64,000 nt of DNA from Shewanella sp. KT0246 (GTDB lineage: Bacteria; Pseudomonadota; Gammaproteobacteria; Enterobacterales; Shewanellaceae), in the NCBI RefSeq assembly GCF_019654955.1, contig NZ_BPEV01000028.1, positions 1 to 64,000 on the forward strand, read 5' to 3'. Position 1 is the stretch's first letter; the number at the start of each line of letters is the position of its first letter. The notes under the pieces are model-generated. The model ran no database searches and was not told the origin of the DNA. It saw only the letters and a list, made by a program, of their open reading frames with translations. The position numbers and the translations under genes were made by a program. This document shows positions 8,501 through 16,198 of the stretch, in pieces.

Positions 8501-9184
8501 ATGTCCAAAGCAATTGTTGTATTTAGTGGTGGCCAAGACTCCACAACTTGTTTAATTCAAGCACTTACTCAGTATGATGAAGTCCATGCTATTACCTTCG
8601 ATTACGGCCAGCGCCATCGTCAAGAAATTGAAATTGCACAATCATTAGCAAAACAATTAAATATTGCGAGTCATAAAGTCATGGATGTCAGCTTACTTAA
8701 TGAACTGGCTATTTCATCCCTTACCAGAGACGCAATACCAGTATCCCATGAACTGATGGACAATGGGTTACCAAGTACTTTCGTACCAGGCCGAAACATT
8801 TTGTTTTTAACTCTCGCGGGCATCTACGCTTACCAATTAGGTTGCGATGCTATTATCACCGGCGTTTGTGAAACAGACTTTTCTGGTTACCCAGACTGTC
8901 GAAATGAGTTCATTAAATCTATAGAGCAATCACTAGTTTTAGGTATGGATAAACCACTTAAAATTGTGACGCCATTAATGTGGCTAAACAAAGCTGAAAC
9001 ATGGGCTTTGGCTGATAAATACCAATCTCTTAAATTAGTCACTGAAGAGACATTAACTTGTTATAACGGAATTAAAGGAAGTGGTTGTGGTGACTGCCCA
9101 GCCTGCCATCTCAGGCAACGAGGTTTAGATGATTATCTTGATAATCAGCAAACAATAATGAATGCACTAGAATCAAAAATGTAA
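8501..9184 (+). CDS. queC: 7-cyano-7-deazaguanine synthase QueC
   Basis: A 227-residue ATP-dependent enzyme that turns 7-carboxy-7-deazaguanine into preQ0, the step after QueE. The ATP pyrophosphatase loop SGGQDSTT lies at the N-terminus (about residues 9-16), and [10 protein letters not shown] and VPGRNILFL follow as in the family. The zinc-site cysteines are near the C-terminus, in [17 protein letters not shown]. An ATG at 8480 would add seven residues, but the ATG at 8501 starts the canonical [11 protein letters not shown] and has CGGTGA seven bases upstream, so it is preferred. The rhombosortase gene begins 53 bases downstream on the same strand and may be co-transcribed. Confidence 0.95.
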   Translation: MSKAIVVFSGGQDSTTCLIQALTQYDEVHAITFDYGQRHRQEIEIAQSLAKQLNIASHKVMDVSLLNELAISSLTRDAIPVSHELMDNGLPSTFVPGRNILFLTLAGIYAYQLGCDAIITGVCETDFSGYPDCRNEFIKSIEQSLVLGMDKPLKIVTPLMWLNKAETWALADKYQSLKLVTEETLTCYNGIKGSGCGDCPACHLRQRGLDDYLDNQQTIMNALESKM

Positions 9185-9237
9185 ATACGCCCATTAACTT
9201 GCAAGATTCTTGATAACAAATTAAACGGATTTTATTT

Positions 9238-9873
9238 ATGGCACGAAGTAGCCGAAGCAGTGCAAGTACATATTACTTTGCAATTTTGATTAGCATTGCT
9301 TCCTGTGTAATGTTTTTCATGTCGTTGACACCACTAGGTGCTAATAATATCGACAATATTTTAAGTTATCGCTATGACAATATTCAGGCTGGTGAGTACT
9401 GGCGGATTATTACAGGTAACCTGCTTCATACTAATTTGTGGCATTTATTAATGAATTTAGCTGGCTTTTGGGTAATTTTATTTCTTCATGAAACGCATTA
9501 CAAATCCCAAGCCAGCCAATTCATTGCCTTATTCATCAGTTTATGTATTTTGGAAGGACTCGGGCTTTATTGGTTTTTCCCAGAACTAAAAGGTTATGTC
9601 GGCCTTAGCGGATTATTGCATGGCCTTTTCACCTTTGGCTCGCTTTTGGATATACGAAAAGGCTACTTTTCTGGTTACCTTCTTTTGCTCGGAGTGTTTG
9701 TTAAAGTTGGTTACGAGATGTATTTTGGCGCTAGTGAAAGTGTTAGTGCCATCATCAATGCCAGAGTAGCCACAGAATCCCACTTTATTGGGGTTATCAG
9801 TGGATTGCTTTGTGGTCTTGTCTGGATACCTTTGATTAGGTTTATCAAACAGCAGAACAGATCAGCTCAATAG
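9238..9873 (+). CDS. rrtA: rhombosortase (GlyGly-CTERM intramembrane serine protease)
   Basis: A 211-residue polytopic inner-membrane protein of the rhomboid superfamily. It has the rhombosortase pattern: EYWRIITGNLLHTNLWHLLMN-type loop (residues 53-73), the nucleophile S124 in YVGLSGLLHG and the general-base H182 in ATESHFIG. About six hydrophobic segments are visible. Rhombosortases process proteins bearing a C-terminal GlyGly-CTERM tail, usually secreted hydrolases exported through the type II system. None of the secreted proteins in this window has such a tail, so its substrates must lie elsewhere. The gene follows queC closely on the same strand. Length and motifs are normal. Confidence 0.85.
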   Translation: MARSSRSSASTYYFAILISIASCVMFFMSLTPLGANNIDNILSYRYDNIQAGEYWRIITGNLLHTNLWHLLMNLAGFWVILFLHETHYKSQASQFIALFISLCILEGLGLYWFFPELKGYVGLSGLLHGLFTFGSLLDIRKGYFSGYLLLLGVFVKVGYEMYFGASESVSAIINARVATESHFIGVISGLLCGLVWIPLIRFIKQQNRSAQ

Positions 9874-9908
9874 CATGACAATAGTTGTCCTACATATCGT
9901 CAATTAAA

Positions 9909-9930
9909 AAAGGGAGCATTGGCTCCCTTT
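9909..9930. terminator. bidirectional terminator between rhombosortase and 451-residue gene
   Basis: AAAGGGAGC-ATTG-GCTCCCTTT, a perfect 9-bp stem flanked by A-runs and T-runs, between two convergent genes. Confidence 0.88.
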
Positions 9931-9935
9931 AAATA

Positions 9936-11291
9936 TTAGTCCTTTTTAACGTAAGCTAGCATCATCAACAACGCCAGCACACCAATCAGACCAATCGGTA
10001 ACCAAGTGTTAATTTGCAGTACGGTATCCACGCTTGAGCCTGTATGGATGCCCGTTGAATTGATAAATCGTTCTATTTTATTCAGGCCTAAATAGTCACT
10101 CCAAATACTGATTAAACCAAGTATCTGAATACAAGAGATAATAAATAAAATCTGATTTTGACGACGATTAGCTTGCTCAGCTTTTCTTGCATAAGCTCGC
10201 TCAAGGTAATCTTTAAAAAAACTAACGTAAGTTTTAGCATGCTCAAGGCTGCTTTCAACATTCCACTTACTTTCTATTTTTTGATAAACATCTTCATTGT
10301 CAGACTCGATAGCCAGCTTAAAGTTTTCATTATTCATCCGTAACAATTCAATTTTATTAATATATTCATCAATAACATTGCGTTTTGAATTGAGTGTTTT
10401 CTTAGAATCATTAGCCAGAATATGACTATTTAACTTATCTAAAACACGGCTATAAAAACTGACATAGTACCAAGTCGATTGAATATGATGTTGAATAGGC
10501 GCAAAACGATAATATCGACCAATATCTTTAGTGATGATTGTGTGAAATCGACTAAAGAAAGCATAATGAACACAGTCATTATCAATAATGGTGGTGTTAT
10601 TACCCTTTACTCTTTCAGCTATTGCATTGCATTTTAAGAACTGCTGTTTAACCGCTTTTTTCTGTGGGCTTTCATCCACAAAAAAAGTGAGATTTCCAGA
10701 GTTATTACCAATATAAGCAAGCGGACGTGCGTTTCCACGTAAAGAAATATGGCTGATGCTTTGAATTTTTTTACACACTGCTAAACGCACGGCATTGCCC
10801 CACTCGCTTAACTGCGAGTCATCATGCTCTTTGACTAAAAGGTTTCTTAATGTGTTGTAAAAATCTACACCGCCTTCAACTAAATCAGTCGCTAAAATTT
10901 CCTCAATTTTTTCATCTGGTATAGCTAAATGCAGTTCTACAACTAGTACAAAATTAAAAAAACGCTGGTCGAAAACCAATTCATATGTGGTATTTTCTAA
11001 ATCAACATATTCACTTATGTCATGTTGACCATTCACTAAAAATCTTTGTTGTGTTAAATCATTTTTAAGTAATTCATTGGAAATTTTAGTGTCTTGAGCA
11101 CCGTAGATACTTTTATAGTTTGATAAATCTCGGTGTAATTTATTGAATTGTTGTAACCACTCAATTTTGAAGTCGTTTTTATCAAAAGTACCAATTAATC
11201 GGCCTATACGACTCTTTTTACTGATGAGCTGTTCATACTGCTCTGCATCAACCTCAATAGGCTGAACGCACATAACACGTAATTTAGGCAT
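9936..11291 (-). CDS. unrecognised protein with two C-terminal transmembrane helices
   Basis: A 451-residue protein that I cannot place in a family. The first 370 residues are soluble-looking: a basic N-terminus (MPKLRVMCVQPIEVD), mixed alpha/beta text to about residue 280, then long charged helices likely to form a coiled coil or stalk (about 290-375). Two hydrophobic segments follow, about 380-400 (ILFIISCIQILGLISIW) and about 428-447 (WLPIGLIGVLALLMMLAY), ending in KKD. This plan, a large cytosolic domain, helical stalk and two helices at the end, recalls CorA and RMD1/DUF155 proteins. However, the CorA GMN motif is absent, so the resemblance is topological only. It starts 36 bases after the SET-domain gene and probably shares its transcript. 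Confidence 0.6.
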   Translation of the reverse strand: MPKLRVMCVQPIEVDAEQYEQLISKKSRIGRLIGTFDKNDFKIEWLQQFNKLHRDLSNYKSIYGAQDTKISNELLKNDLTQQRFLVNGQHDISEYVDLENTTYELVFDQRFFNFVLVVELHLAIPDEKIEEILATDLVEGGVDFYNTLRNLLVKEHDDSQLSEWGNAVRLAVCKKIQSISHISLRGNARPLAYIGNNSGNLTFFVDESPQKKAVKQQFLKCNAIAERVKGNNTTIIDNDCVHYAFFSRFHTIITKDIGRYYRFAPIQHHIQSTWYYVSFYSRVLDKLNSHILANDSKKTLNSKRNVIDEYINKIELLRMNNENFKLAIESDNEDVYQKIESKWNVESSLEHAKTYVSFFKDYLERAYARKAEQANRRQNQILFIISCIQILGLISIWSDYLGLNKIERFINSTGIHTGSSVDTVLQINTWLPIGLIGVLALLMMLAYVKKD

Positions 11292-11327
11292 ATCTTGTTC
11301 TTATTATTGTAGTGATTGACTGTAAGA

Positions 11328-11828
11328 TTATAAAAATTGTTTCTCAGGATTCGTTAGGTAATCATCCGATAATTGTTCTTTTCGATAATCAATCGTTAAC
11401 TCATCACCGATAGCAATATCACTAAGTGTCACTAACCTCATAGGGTGATATCTAATCTCAGTATTCGGCGTTCTAGAATGGTTAATATAACTGTATTTGG
11501 TTCTAAAATTTCTTACCAAAAGCGTTTTATTGTTAAGGTAATTACATTCCATAAAAATATAATTTTTATAAGGTTCAATTTGTTGAGCCATCAAGTTTTC
11601 GATTTTTTCATAATCCTCAATCGATACAACTTGACCATCAAATAGATAAAGAATTTGCTCGCTGTTCATTGTGCCAGTGGCAAACAAACCAAAACCATGA
11701 AGATCACTTTGTTGAATATCCGTTTTCGCTATCGTGTTTAGTGTTGCTGCTTTTACGAAATCTAAATCCTGAGTTTTATCTACCACTTGAGAAGCTGACA
11801 TATCGTAACCTGATAAATTATTTAACAT
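11328..11828 (-). CDS. SET-domain protein (putative protein-lysine methyltransferase)
   Basis: A 166-residue stand-alone SET domain. The motifs appear in order: HGFGLFAT (residues 44-51), the NHSRTPN segment (116-122, equivalent to the NHSC/NHSxxPN cofactor-binding loop) and GDELTIDYR (141-149). These are the residues that hold S-adenosylmethionine and the catalytic tyrosine. The target is unknown; bacterial SET proteins have been shown to modify ribosomal, DNA-binding or self-encoded substrates in a few cases. The ATG at 11828 lacks a ribosome site, whereas the ATG at 11801 (M10) follows CAGGT, so the true protein may be 157 residues. The two-helix protein at 9936 lies immediately downstream. 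Confidence 0.75.
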   Translation of the reverse strand: MLNNLSGYDMSASQVVDKTQDLDFVKAATLNTIAKTDIQQSDLHGFGLFATGTMNSEQILYLFDGQVVSIEDYEKIENLMAQQIEPYKNYIFMECNYLNNKTLLVRNFRTKYSYINHSRTPNTEIRYHPMRLVTLSDIAIGDELTIDYRKEQLSDDYLTNPEKQFL

Positions 11829-11946
11829 GTTTAATAACTAGTTAGCTTACTTTAACGGATCAATTGATGCTTTTAAATATCATTAGTTTAGATGCAGAAA
11901 AAATAACCAGCTTTATTGATAACTGACATTAAACTAATTTGATTAT

Positions 11947-11974
11947 GGCTGTTGATTATTGGCTGTTGATTATT
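11947..11974. repeat. 14-bp tandem duplication
   Basis: GGCTGTTGATTATT occurs twice with no gap (11947-11960 and 11961-11974), preceded by a partial copy ending GATTAT. It lies in the 200-base spacer between the SET gene start and the GNAT gene stop. Confidence 0.85.
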
Positions 11975-12036
11975 GAGAGTTAACTATTAGCAGATGGGAG
12001 ATAGAGATGTGTTGGTAGCTCTAGCAGTTATAAGAA

Positions 12037-12516
12037 TTAGCCTTTGGTCATGGAATAAATATTAGGCTGCCAAATCTGCATTAGAATTTCTGGATTATCA
12101 ATAGGTAAAAAACCAAATTGAGCATACAAACCATGTGCATCACTGGTTGCTAGCATCATTCTTCTCAAGCCGGTAGTTTCAGGATGACAGACAATAGTCT
12201 CAATTAACCATTTACTTAATCCTTTACCTCTATGCTCATCCACAACAAATACGTCCGCCAAGTAAGCAAATGTCGCCTTATCTGAAATGAGTCTGGCAAA
12301 TCCTACCTGTTGATTATCTTGTGCTAGCACACTAAAACATAACGAGTTTTTGATTGCTTTTTGCAACACGTTAAGCGGAATGTTTTTTGCCCAATAGGAA
12401 GATGCAATAAAATGATGAACAACCTTGATATCAATACACGTTTTGTCAGTGGTAATATTGTAGCCATCTATGGCATTAACATTGTCAGTTTGAAGGTTAT
12501 TAGCACTTTTCATCAT
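12037..12516 (-). CDS. GNAT family N-acetyltransferase
   Basis: A GNAT-fold acyltransferase of about 159 residues. Strand 4 and the acetyl-CoA loop are visible as LADVFVVDEHRGKGLSKWL (about residues 85-103), with the R/QxxGxG/A form RGKGLS. The typical LYAQFGF element follows near the C-terminus. The substrate cannot be told. The open frame reaches a TTG at 12537; the first ATG is at 12516 and is taken as the start, with neither having a strong ribosome site. It lies directly downstream of the PaiB homologue with a 36-base gap. That recalls paiA-paiB pairs, but this sequence is not obviously a PaiA spermidine acetyltransferase. Confidence 0.75.
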   Translation of the reverse strand: MMKSANNLQTDNVNAIDGYNITTDKTCIDIKVVHHFIASSYWAKNIPLNVLQKAIKNSLCFSVLAQDNQQVGFARLISDKATFAYLADVFVVDEHRGKGLSKWLIETIVCHPETTGLRRMMLATSDAHGLYAQFGFLPIDNPEILMQIWQPNIYSMTKG

Positions 12517-12552
12517 TTCATTACCATTGTATTCCAAAATGTGTCAGTTATT

Positions 12553-13134
12553 TTATCTATGTCGTTTGGTATAAGCTAACAAGGCTTTATCATCAAATCG
12601 TTGAGAAAGTGATAATCCTGTAATAACACCTTGTTGATCGGCATCAGATCTGTGTTGCCCAAGTTTGAGCTTTCCCTCTATTTCAGTGATGGTGATTTTA
12701 AAGCCAATAATCGCTTTCGATAACTTATCTTTGTAATCTTCCGGGATAAAACCTTGTTGCTCTGCATCTGAAGCATCTAACGGTGTTAATAAGTTTGATT
12801 CGTAAGTTTTGACAGTATCAGTCAATATTTGCAAAGTAGTCTCTTCATCAGTCAAGGTCACTTCACCTTTAATATGAACAGCTGAATAGTTCCAAGTCGG
12901 CACCGCAGGATAAGAGTCATACCATGTAGGTGATATATAACCATGTGGGCCTGAAAACACCACCAGTAACGTTTGCATATCCATTGACTTCCAATGGTTA
13001 TTGGCTTTGGCAAGGTGACCATATAAGGTGCCAAACTCGCCTTCTTCACGTTTTAACAGTAATGGCAAATGAGATGCTGTTAAATCTGTGGTTGTTAACA
13101 CGGCAAAACTAAATTCATCGATAAAGTCGTGCAT
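12553..13134 (-). CDS. PaiB-type FMN-binding protein, N-terminally shortened by an in-frame stop
   Basis: A 193-residue reading frame of the PaiB family (FMN-binding split-barrel proteins, some acting as repressors; usually a little over 200 residues). GTLYGHLAKANNHW, LLVVFSGPHGYISPTWY and VPTWNYSAVHIKGEV are family blocks, and EGKLKLGQHRS is the C-terminal signature. Family members begin with a segment like MYIPKHF. Here MYIPKKL is encoded just upstream in the same frame (from 13176) but is cut by a TAG at 13135-13137. The ATG at 13134 directly follows that TAG, so reinitiation is possible. The gene is either decaying or translated without its first 14 residues. Confidence 0.75.
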   Translation of the reverse strand: MHDFIDEFSFAVLTTTDLTASHLPLLLKREEGEFGTLYGHLAKANNHWKSMDMQTLLVVFSGPHGYISPTWYDSYPAVPTWNYSAVHIKGEVTLTDEETTLQILTDTVKTYESNLLTPLDASDAEQQGFIPEDYKDKLSKAIIGFKITITEIEGKLKLGQHRSDADQQGVITGLSLSQRFDDKALLAYTKRHR

Positions 13135-13176
13135 CTATTCAACTGATTCAATCGCCAACTTTTTGGGTATATACAT
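13135..13176 (-). pseudogene. severed N-terminus of the PaiB homologue (13 codons plus TAG)
   Basis: ATG at 13176 follows a good AGGAAG ribosome site and encodes MYIPKKLAIESVE, the expected PaiB start, then TAG. It is in frame with the rest of paiB, so a single base change could have made the stop. Only a nonsense change explains the match; no frameshift is needed. Confidence 0.7.
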
Positions 13177-13285
13177 TGTGCTTCCTGCTTATGTTTATTG
13201 GTTCGACAAAGACGATTTATATTGGATTCCATTCTCTTTGGGCTGTGCTTCAAATTGCTTTTGTCAAAATCTGTGCTTATCAAGC

Positions 13286-13729
13286 TTAAATGTCGCTAAT
13301 AGTTCCAAGATAAACCCTCAACCGTTGCTGTAAAGGCAATATCGCTTCTTCACATTGCAGATACTCAGCAATTGGCATCAGTCGCCAATATTGTCCTTCG
13401 TCGCCAAATTGAATTGACTCAATTTCTTGTTTATTAGCTTCAGCTACGTAGAAATATGACATACCATCTGCTGTCTGATTAGCTCCACCTTGTTTATATA
13501 TCAATCTATCTTGAGTTAGCGCAATTGAGAATTCTTCATCTAGCTCTCTTAGTACACATTGCTCAGGACTTTCATTTCCTTCTCGCCCGCCACCAGGGAA
13601 GTCCCACAGGTTTGGAAATGGGATTGATGAGATATTGTCTCTGCGATACACCACTAATTGGTCATGAAACAGCAATGCCAATTTACAGCCAGTAAATAAT
13701 GGTGAACTCGGATTCTGCAGAACTGTCAT
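13286..13729 (-). CDS. Nudix hydrolase
   Basis: A 147-residue Nudix protein. The Nudix box GGGREGNESPEQCVLRELDEEF lies at about residues 46-67 and keeps Gx5Ex7RExxEE; the final glycine is not conserved (EEFSI). The preceding NLWDFPGG places the substrate over the box in the usual way. Nudix enzymes hydrolyse nucleoside diphosphates linked to another group, and which one cannot be read from the sequence. The product is soluble and no signal peptide is seen. It lies about 80 bases downstream of the NhaC-type antiporter's stop, with a terminator in between, so it is likely transcribed separately. Confidence 0.83.
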   Translation of the reverse strand: MTVLQNPSSPLFTGCKLALLFHDQLVVYRRDNISSIPFPNLWDFPGGGREGNESPEQCVLRELDEEFSIALTQDRLIYKQGGANQTADGMSYFYVAEANKQEIESIQFGDEGQYWRLMPIAEYLQCEEAILPLQQRLRVYLGTISDI

Positions 13730-13749
13730 CCTTGTTATCCTCTAAACAA

Positions 13750-13774
13750 AAAACCAGTGACAAGCACTGGTTTT
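13750..13774 (-). terminator. rho-independent terminator of the NhaC-type gene
   Basis: AAAACCAGTG-ACAAG-CACTGGTTTT followed on the minus strand by a T-rich stretch (TTTTTTGTTT). It lies 36 bases downstream of the antiporter gene and just before the Nudix start. Confidence 0.88.
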
Positions 13775-13810
13775 GTTTATATATCAATGAAATATGTTAA
13801 CTCAACATTA

Positions 13811-15190
13811 TCACGCAATAACAATGAATCCTATGAAGGTTATTACTGCTGCGATTAGTGTATAAGGTAACTGTGTTACGGCATGACTTACTAAGTTACA
13901 TCCAGCACCTTGAGCAGCAAGCACAGTAGAATCACTGTAAAAACAAGCCTGGCTACCAAATGATGACGCAGAGAGCAGCGCACCGATAACTAAAGGAATG
14001 TCAGCATTAACAGCTTGAGCCAATGGCATCACAATTGGAATCGACACAGCGAATATGCCCCAACTTGAACCGGTTGCAAAAGCAAGTAGCGCCATGGCGA
14101 CAAAGACTACAGCTGGTAAAAGAGAAGCAGTCATATAAGGGCTTAAGCTTTCGATCACAAATTGCGGTAGCAGCAGTTGATCGCAAACATCTTTAAAAAT
14201 AAATGCAGCAATAACAGTGCCGATTGCAGGTAGCATACTTTTAAAACCATCGATCATTTGCTCCATCATTTCTGCGAACGGCATTAACTTTTGTACGGCA
14301 TAATAAGGAATCGTAACCACCATTGTAGCCAATAAGCCGAGCCATACATCAATATCAAAGTAAACGGTAAACCCCACTAACATGACGATAGGCACTAAAA
14401 AGTTGTGCAGCTTACCTTGATGGTCAGCAGTCTTAAATTCATCTTCGATCGCTTTCACAGCGTAATCATTACTGGTTTGAATGTCAGTAGATTCGTCAAC
14501 GGGTATTCCAATCCCCTGCTTCGCTTTTAACTCAGCTTTTTTCATAGGTCCAAATAGAGGAATAACTCCCATCACCACTAAAGGCACCATAATTACAGCA
14601 ACCCAAGCGTATAGCATGTACGGTATTGCTGACATATAAACCGAAATAGCTTCGCCCGTACCTGCGATACCGTTATCCACTAGCAAGCCTCCAAAGAACA
14701 CAGCCCAAGTAGATAAAGGGACAAGTACACAAATAGGTGCTGCAGTTGAATCAACAACGTATGCCAGCATTTCACGGGAAATACGAAACTTATCAGTGAC
14801 ACGTTTCATCGTTTCACCAACGGTTAATGCATTCAGGTAATCGTCGATAAATATCGCGACACCCAATACATAGGTCATCATCAAAGATGACTTAGGTCCT
14901 TTAGCGATTTTTAAAGCATTTTTACCAAAAGCAAAAGCGCCACCAGTTCTCACCAGTAGAGCAATCAAAGCGCCAAAAGTACCACACACTAAAATAAGCC
15001 AACCAATGGTTTCGTCAGCCATCACTTTTAATGAGATTTCTGAAAAGTTATTCAATGCTTCAGTAGGATCGAGCATTAATAAACCCACAACAGCACCTAT
15101 CACCAAAGCGAGGATAGGTCTTCTTAATAATATTGCTAATATCAAAACAACCACAGGCGGGATCAAGCTGATCGCAGATGGTTCTGTCAT
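13811..15190 (-). CDS. Na+/H+ antiporter, NhaC family
   Basis: A 459-residue inner-membrane protein with about 11-12 hydrophobic segments. The NhaC-family signature FIDDYLNALTVGETMKRVTDKF occurs near residues 113-135, followed by SREMLAYVVDSTAAPICVLVPLSTW. A hydrophilic loop (about 215-262, Lys, Asp and Thr rich) splits the protein. A second repeat-like element with FATGSSWGIFAVSIPI and SASSFGSQACFYSDST completes the transport core. It would exchange sodium (or an organic substrate, as in MleN-like relatives) for protons. An Lrp-type regulator is divergent 280 bases away and may control it. The start ATG at 15190 gives a normal short N-terminus. Confidence 0.87.
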   Translation of the reverse strand: MTEPSAISLIPPVVVLILAILLRRPILALVIGAVVGLLMLDPTEALNNFSEISLKVMADETIGWLILVCGTFGALIALLVRTGGAFAFGKNALKIAKGPKSSLMMTYVLGVAIFIDDYLNALTVGETMKRVTDKFRISREMLAYVVDSTAAPICVLVPLSTWAVFFGGLLVDNGIAGTGEAISVYMSAIPYMLYAWVAVIMVPLVVMGVIPLFGPMKKAELKAKQGIGIPVDESTDIQTSNDYAVKAIEDEFKTADHQGKLHNFLVPIVMLVGFTVYFDIDVWLGLLATMVVTIPYYAVQKLMPFAEMMEQMIDGFKSMLPAIGTVIAAFIFKDVCDQLLLPQFVIESLSPYMTASLLPAVVFVAMALLAFATGSSWGIFAVSIPIVMPLAQAVNADIPLVIGALLSASSFGSQACFYSDSTVLAAQGAGCNLVSHAVTQLPYTLIAAVITFIGFIVIA

Positions 15191-15472
15191 GACGTCTTTC
15201 CTTGTTTAAAATAGAGTATGAAAATGGATGTGCAAAATAATGTCGTTATGTCATTGAGTCAACATAAATTAAACATGAACAAGAAATAAAATAAAAATTT
15301 TTGACAGATAAATCAACTTTGAATATTTCAAGATGAATCATTTAAAGAATAATCAGTCTCATTAAGCGCAAACATTAGAAACCTGTTAGTTTGGTTACTT
15401 TTCAAAATAACAAGATTATAATTCATTCATTGGAAGCAATAGCTCATTGCAAGCAACACTAAAAGGTCTCGC

Positions 15473-15946
15473 ATGAACGAACTGACACTAGATAAAATCG
15501 ATTTTGCGATTCTTACACACTTACAAGAACACGGCCGATTATCAAATCAAGAACTGGCTTTAAAAGTTGGATTATCCCCTTCACCTTGTTCTCGTCGGGT
15601 TAAAGCTTTAGAAGATGCCGGGTATATTGCAGGTTATTCAACTTTACTCAACCCTGAGCACTTTAATTTAGCATTAACTGTTTATATCCAGGTTCGCTTA
15701 GAAAAGCATACCAGTGTAATTTTAGAAGCATTTGAGGCCGATATTACGCGCTATGAGGAAGTGCAAGAATGCAGTTTAATCACAGGCAGTGAGGCTGATT
15801 ACCATCTTAAAGTGCTGGTTAAAGATATGCAGGATTACAAGCTATTCTTACTCGACAAACTGACAACTAACTCGCATATCGCTGGGGTTCACTCAAGTTT
15901 TGTACTTAAGAAAGTCAAAAGTAGCACTGCGATACCACTAGGTTAA
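15473..15946 (+). CDS. Lrp/AsnC family transcriptional regulator
   Basis: A 157-residue regulator. The N-terminal winged helix (LDKIDFAILTHLQEHGRLSNQELALKVGLS, residues 5-34) has the recognition segment SPSPCSRRVKALEDAGYI. The C-terminal RAM domain (about 65-145) shows the beta-alpha-beta-beta-alpha-beta pattern, with ECSLITGSEADYHLKVLVKD as its ligand-binding edge. These proteins form dimers to octamers and sense amino acids. It is divergent from the NhaC-type antiporter and lies 250 bases before an NSS transporter on its own strand, so either transporter gene is a plausible target. The effector is not predictable. Confidence 0.9.
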   Translation: MNELTLDKIDFAILTHLQEHGRLSNQELALKVGLSPSPCSRRVKALEDAGYIAGYSTLLNPEHFNLALTVYIQVRLEKHTSVILEAFEADITRYEEVQECSLITGSEADYHLKVLVKDMQDYKLFLLDKLTTNSHIAGVHSSFVLKKVKSSTAIPLG

Positions 15947-16198
15947 ATGTGCACTTGATCAAACTTTACTATTCAAGGTTTTAAAATATAAGATTGCGCA
16001 AACCGTTCACATGGTTACTCTTAGCAGTTTAAATCTCAATTAAAACCTTTTTTTTGAGATTTAATTTCACTATAAACCAATATAACCATGAGTTATCCCA
16101 CTAAAAAATCCTAACCCGCAATTAATCATTATTGACGAAAGTTCTCAAATCACTATTATTCGCGCTCTTTTACATTTCTAACTCATCAGAGAGTCATA

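Noticed and set aside
12037..13176. paiA-paiB pair
   Set aside because: The GNAT next to the PaiB homologue does not clearly match PaiA, so the pair is recorded only as a neighbour relation.
13095..13283. Minus-strand ORF overlapping the PaiB N-terminus in another frame
   Set aside because: The PaiB frame explains this DNA; the alternative translation has no family features.
15191..15472. Possible lysine riboswitch before the NhaC-type gene
   Set aside because: NhaC-type transporters are sometimes under lysine riboswitches, but this leader is A+T-rich and shows none of the structured, purine-rich helices expected.
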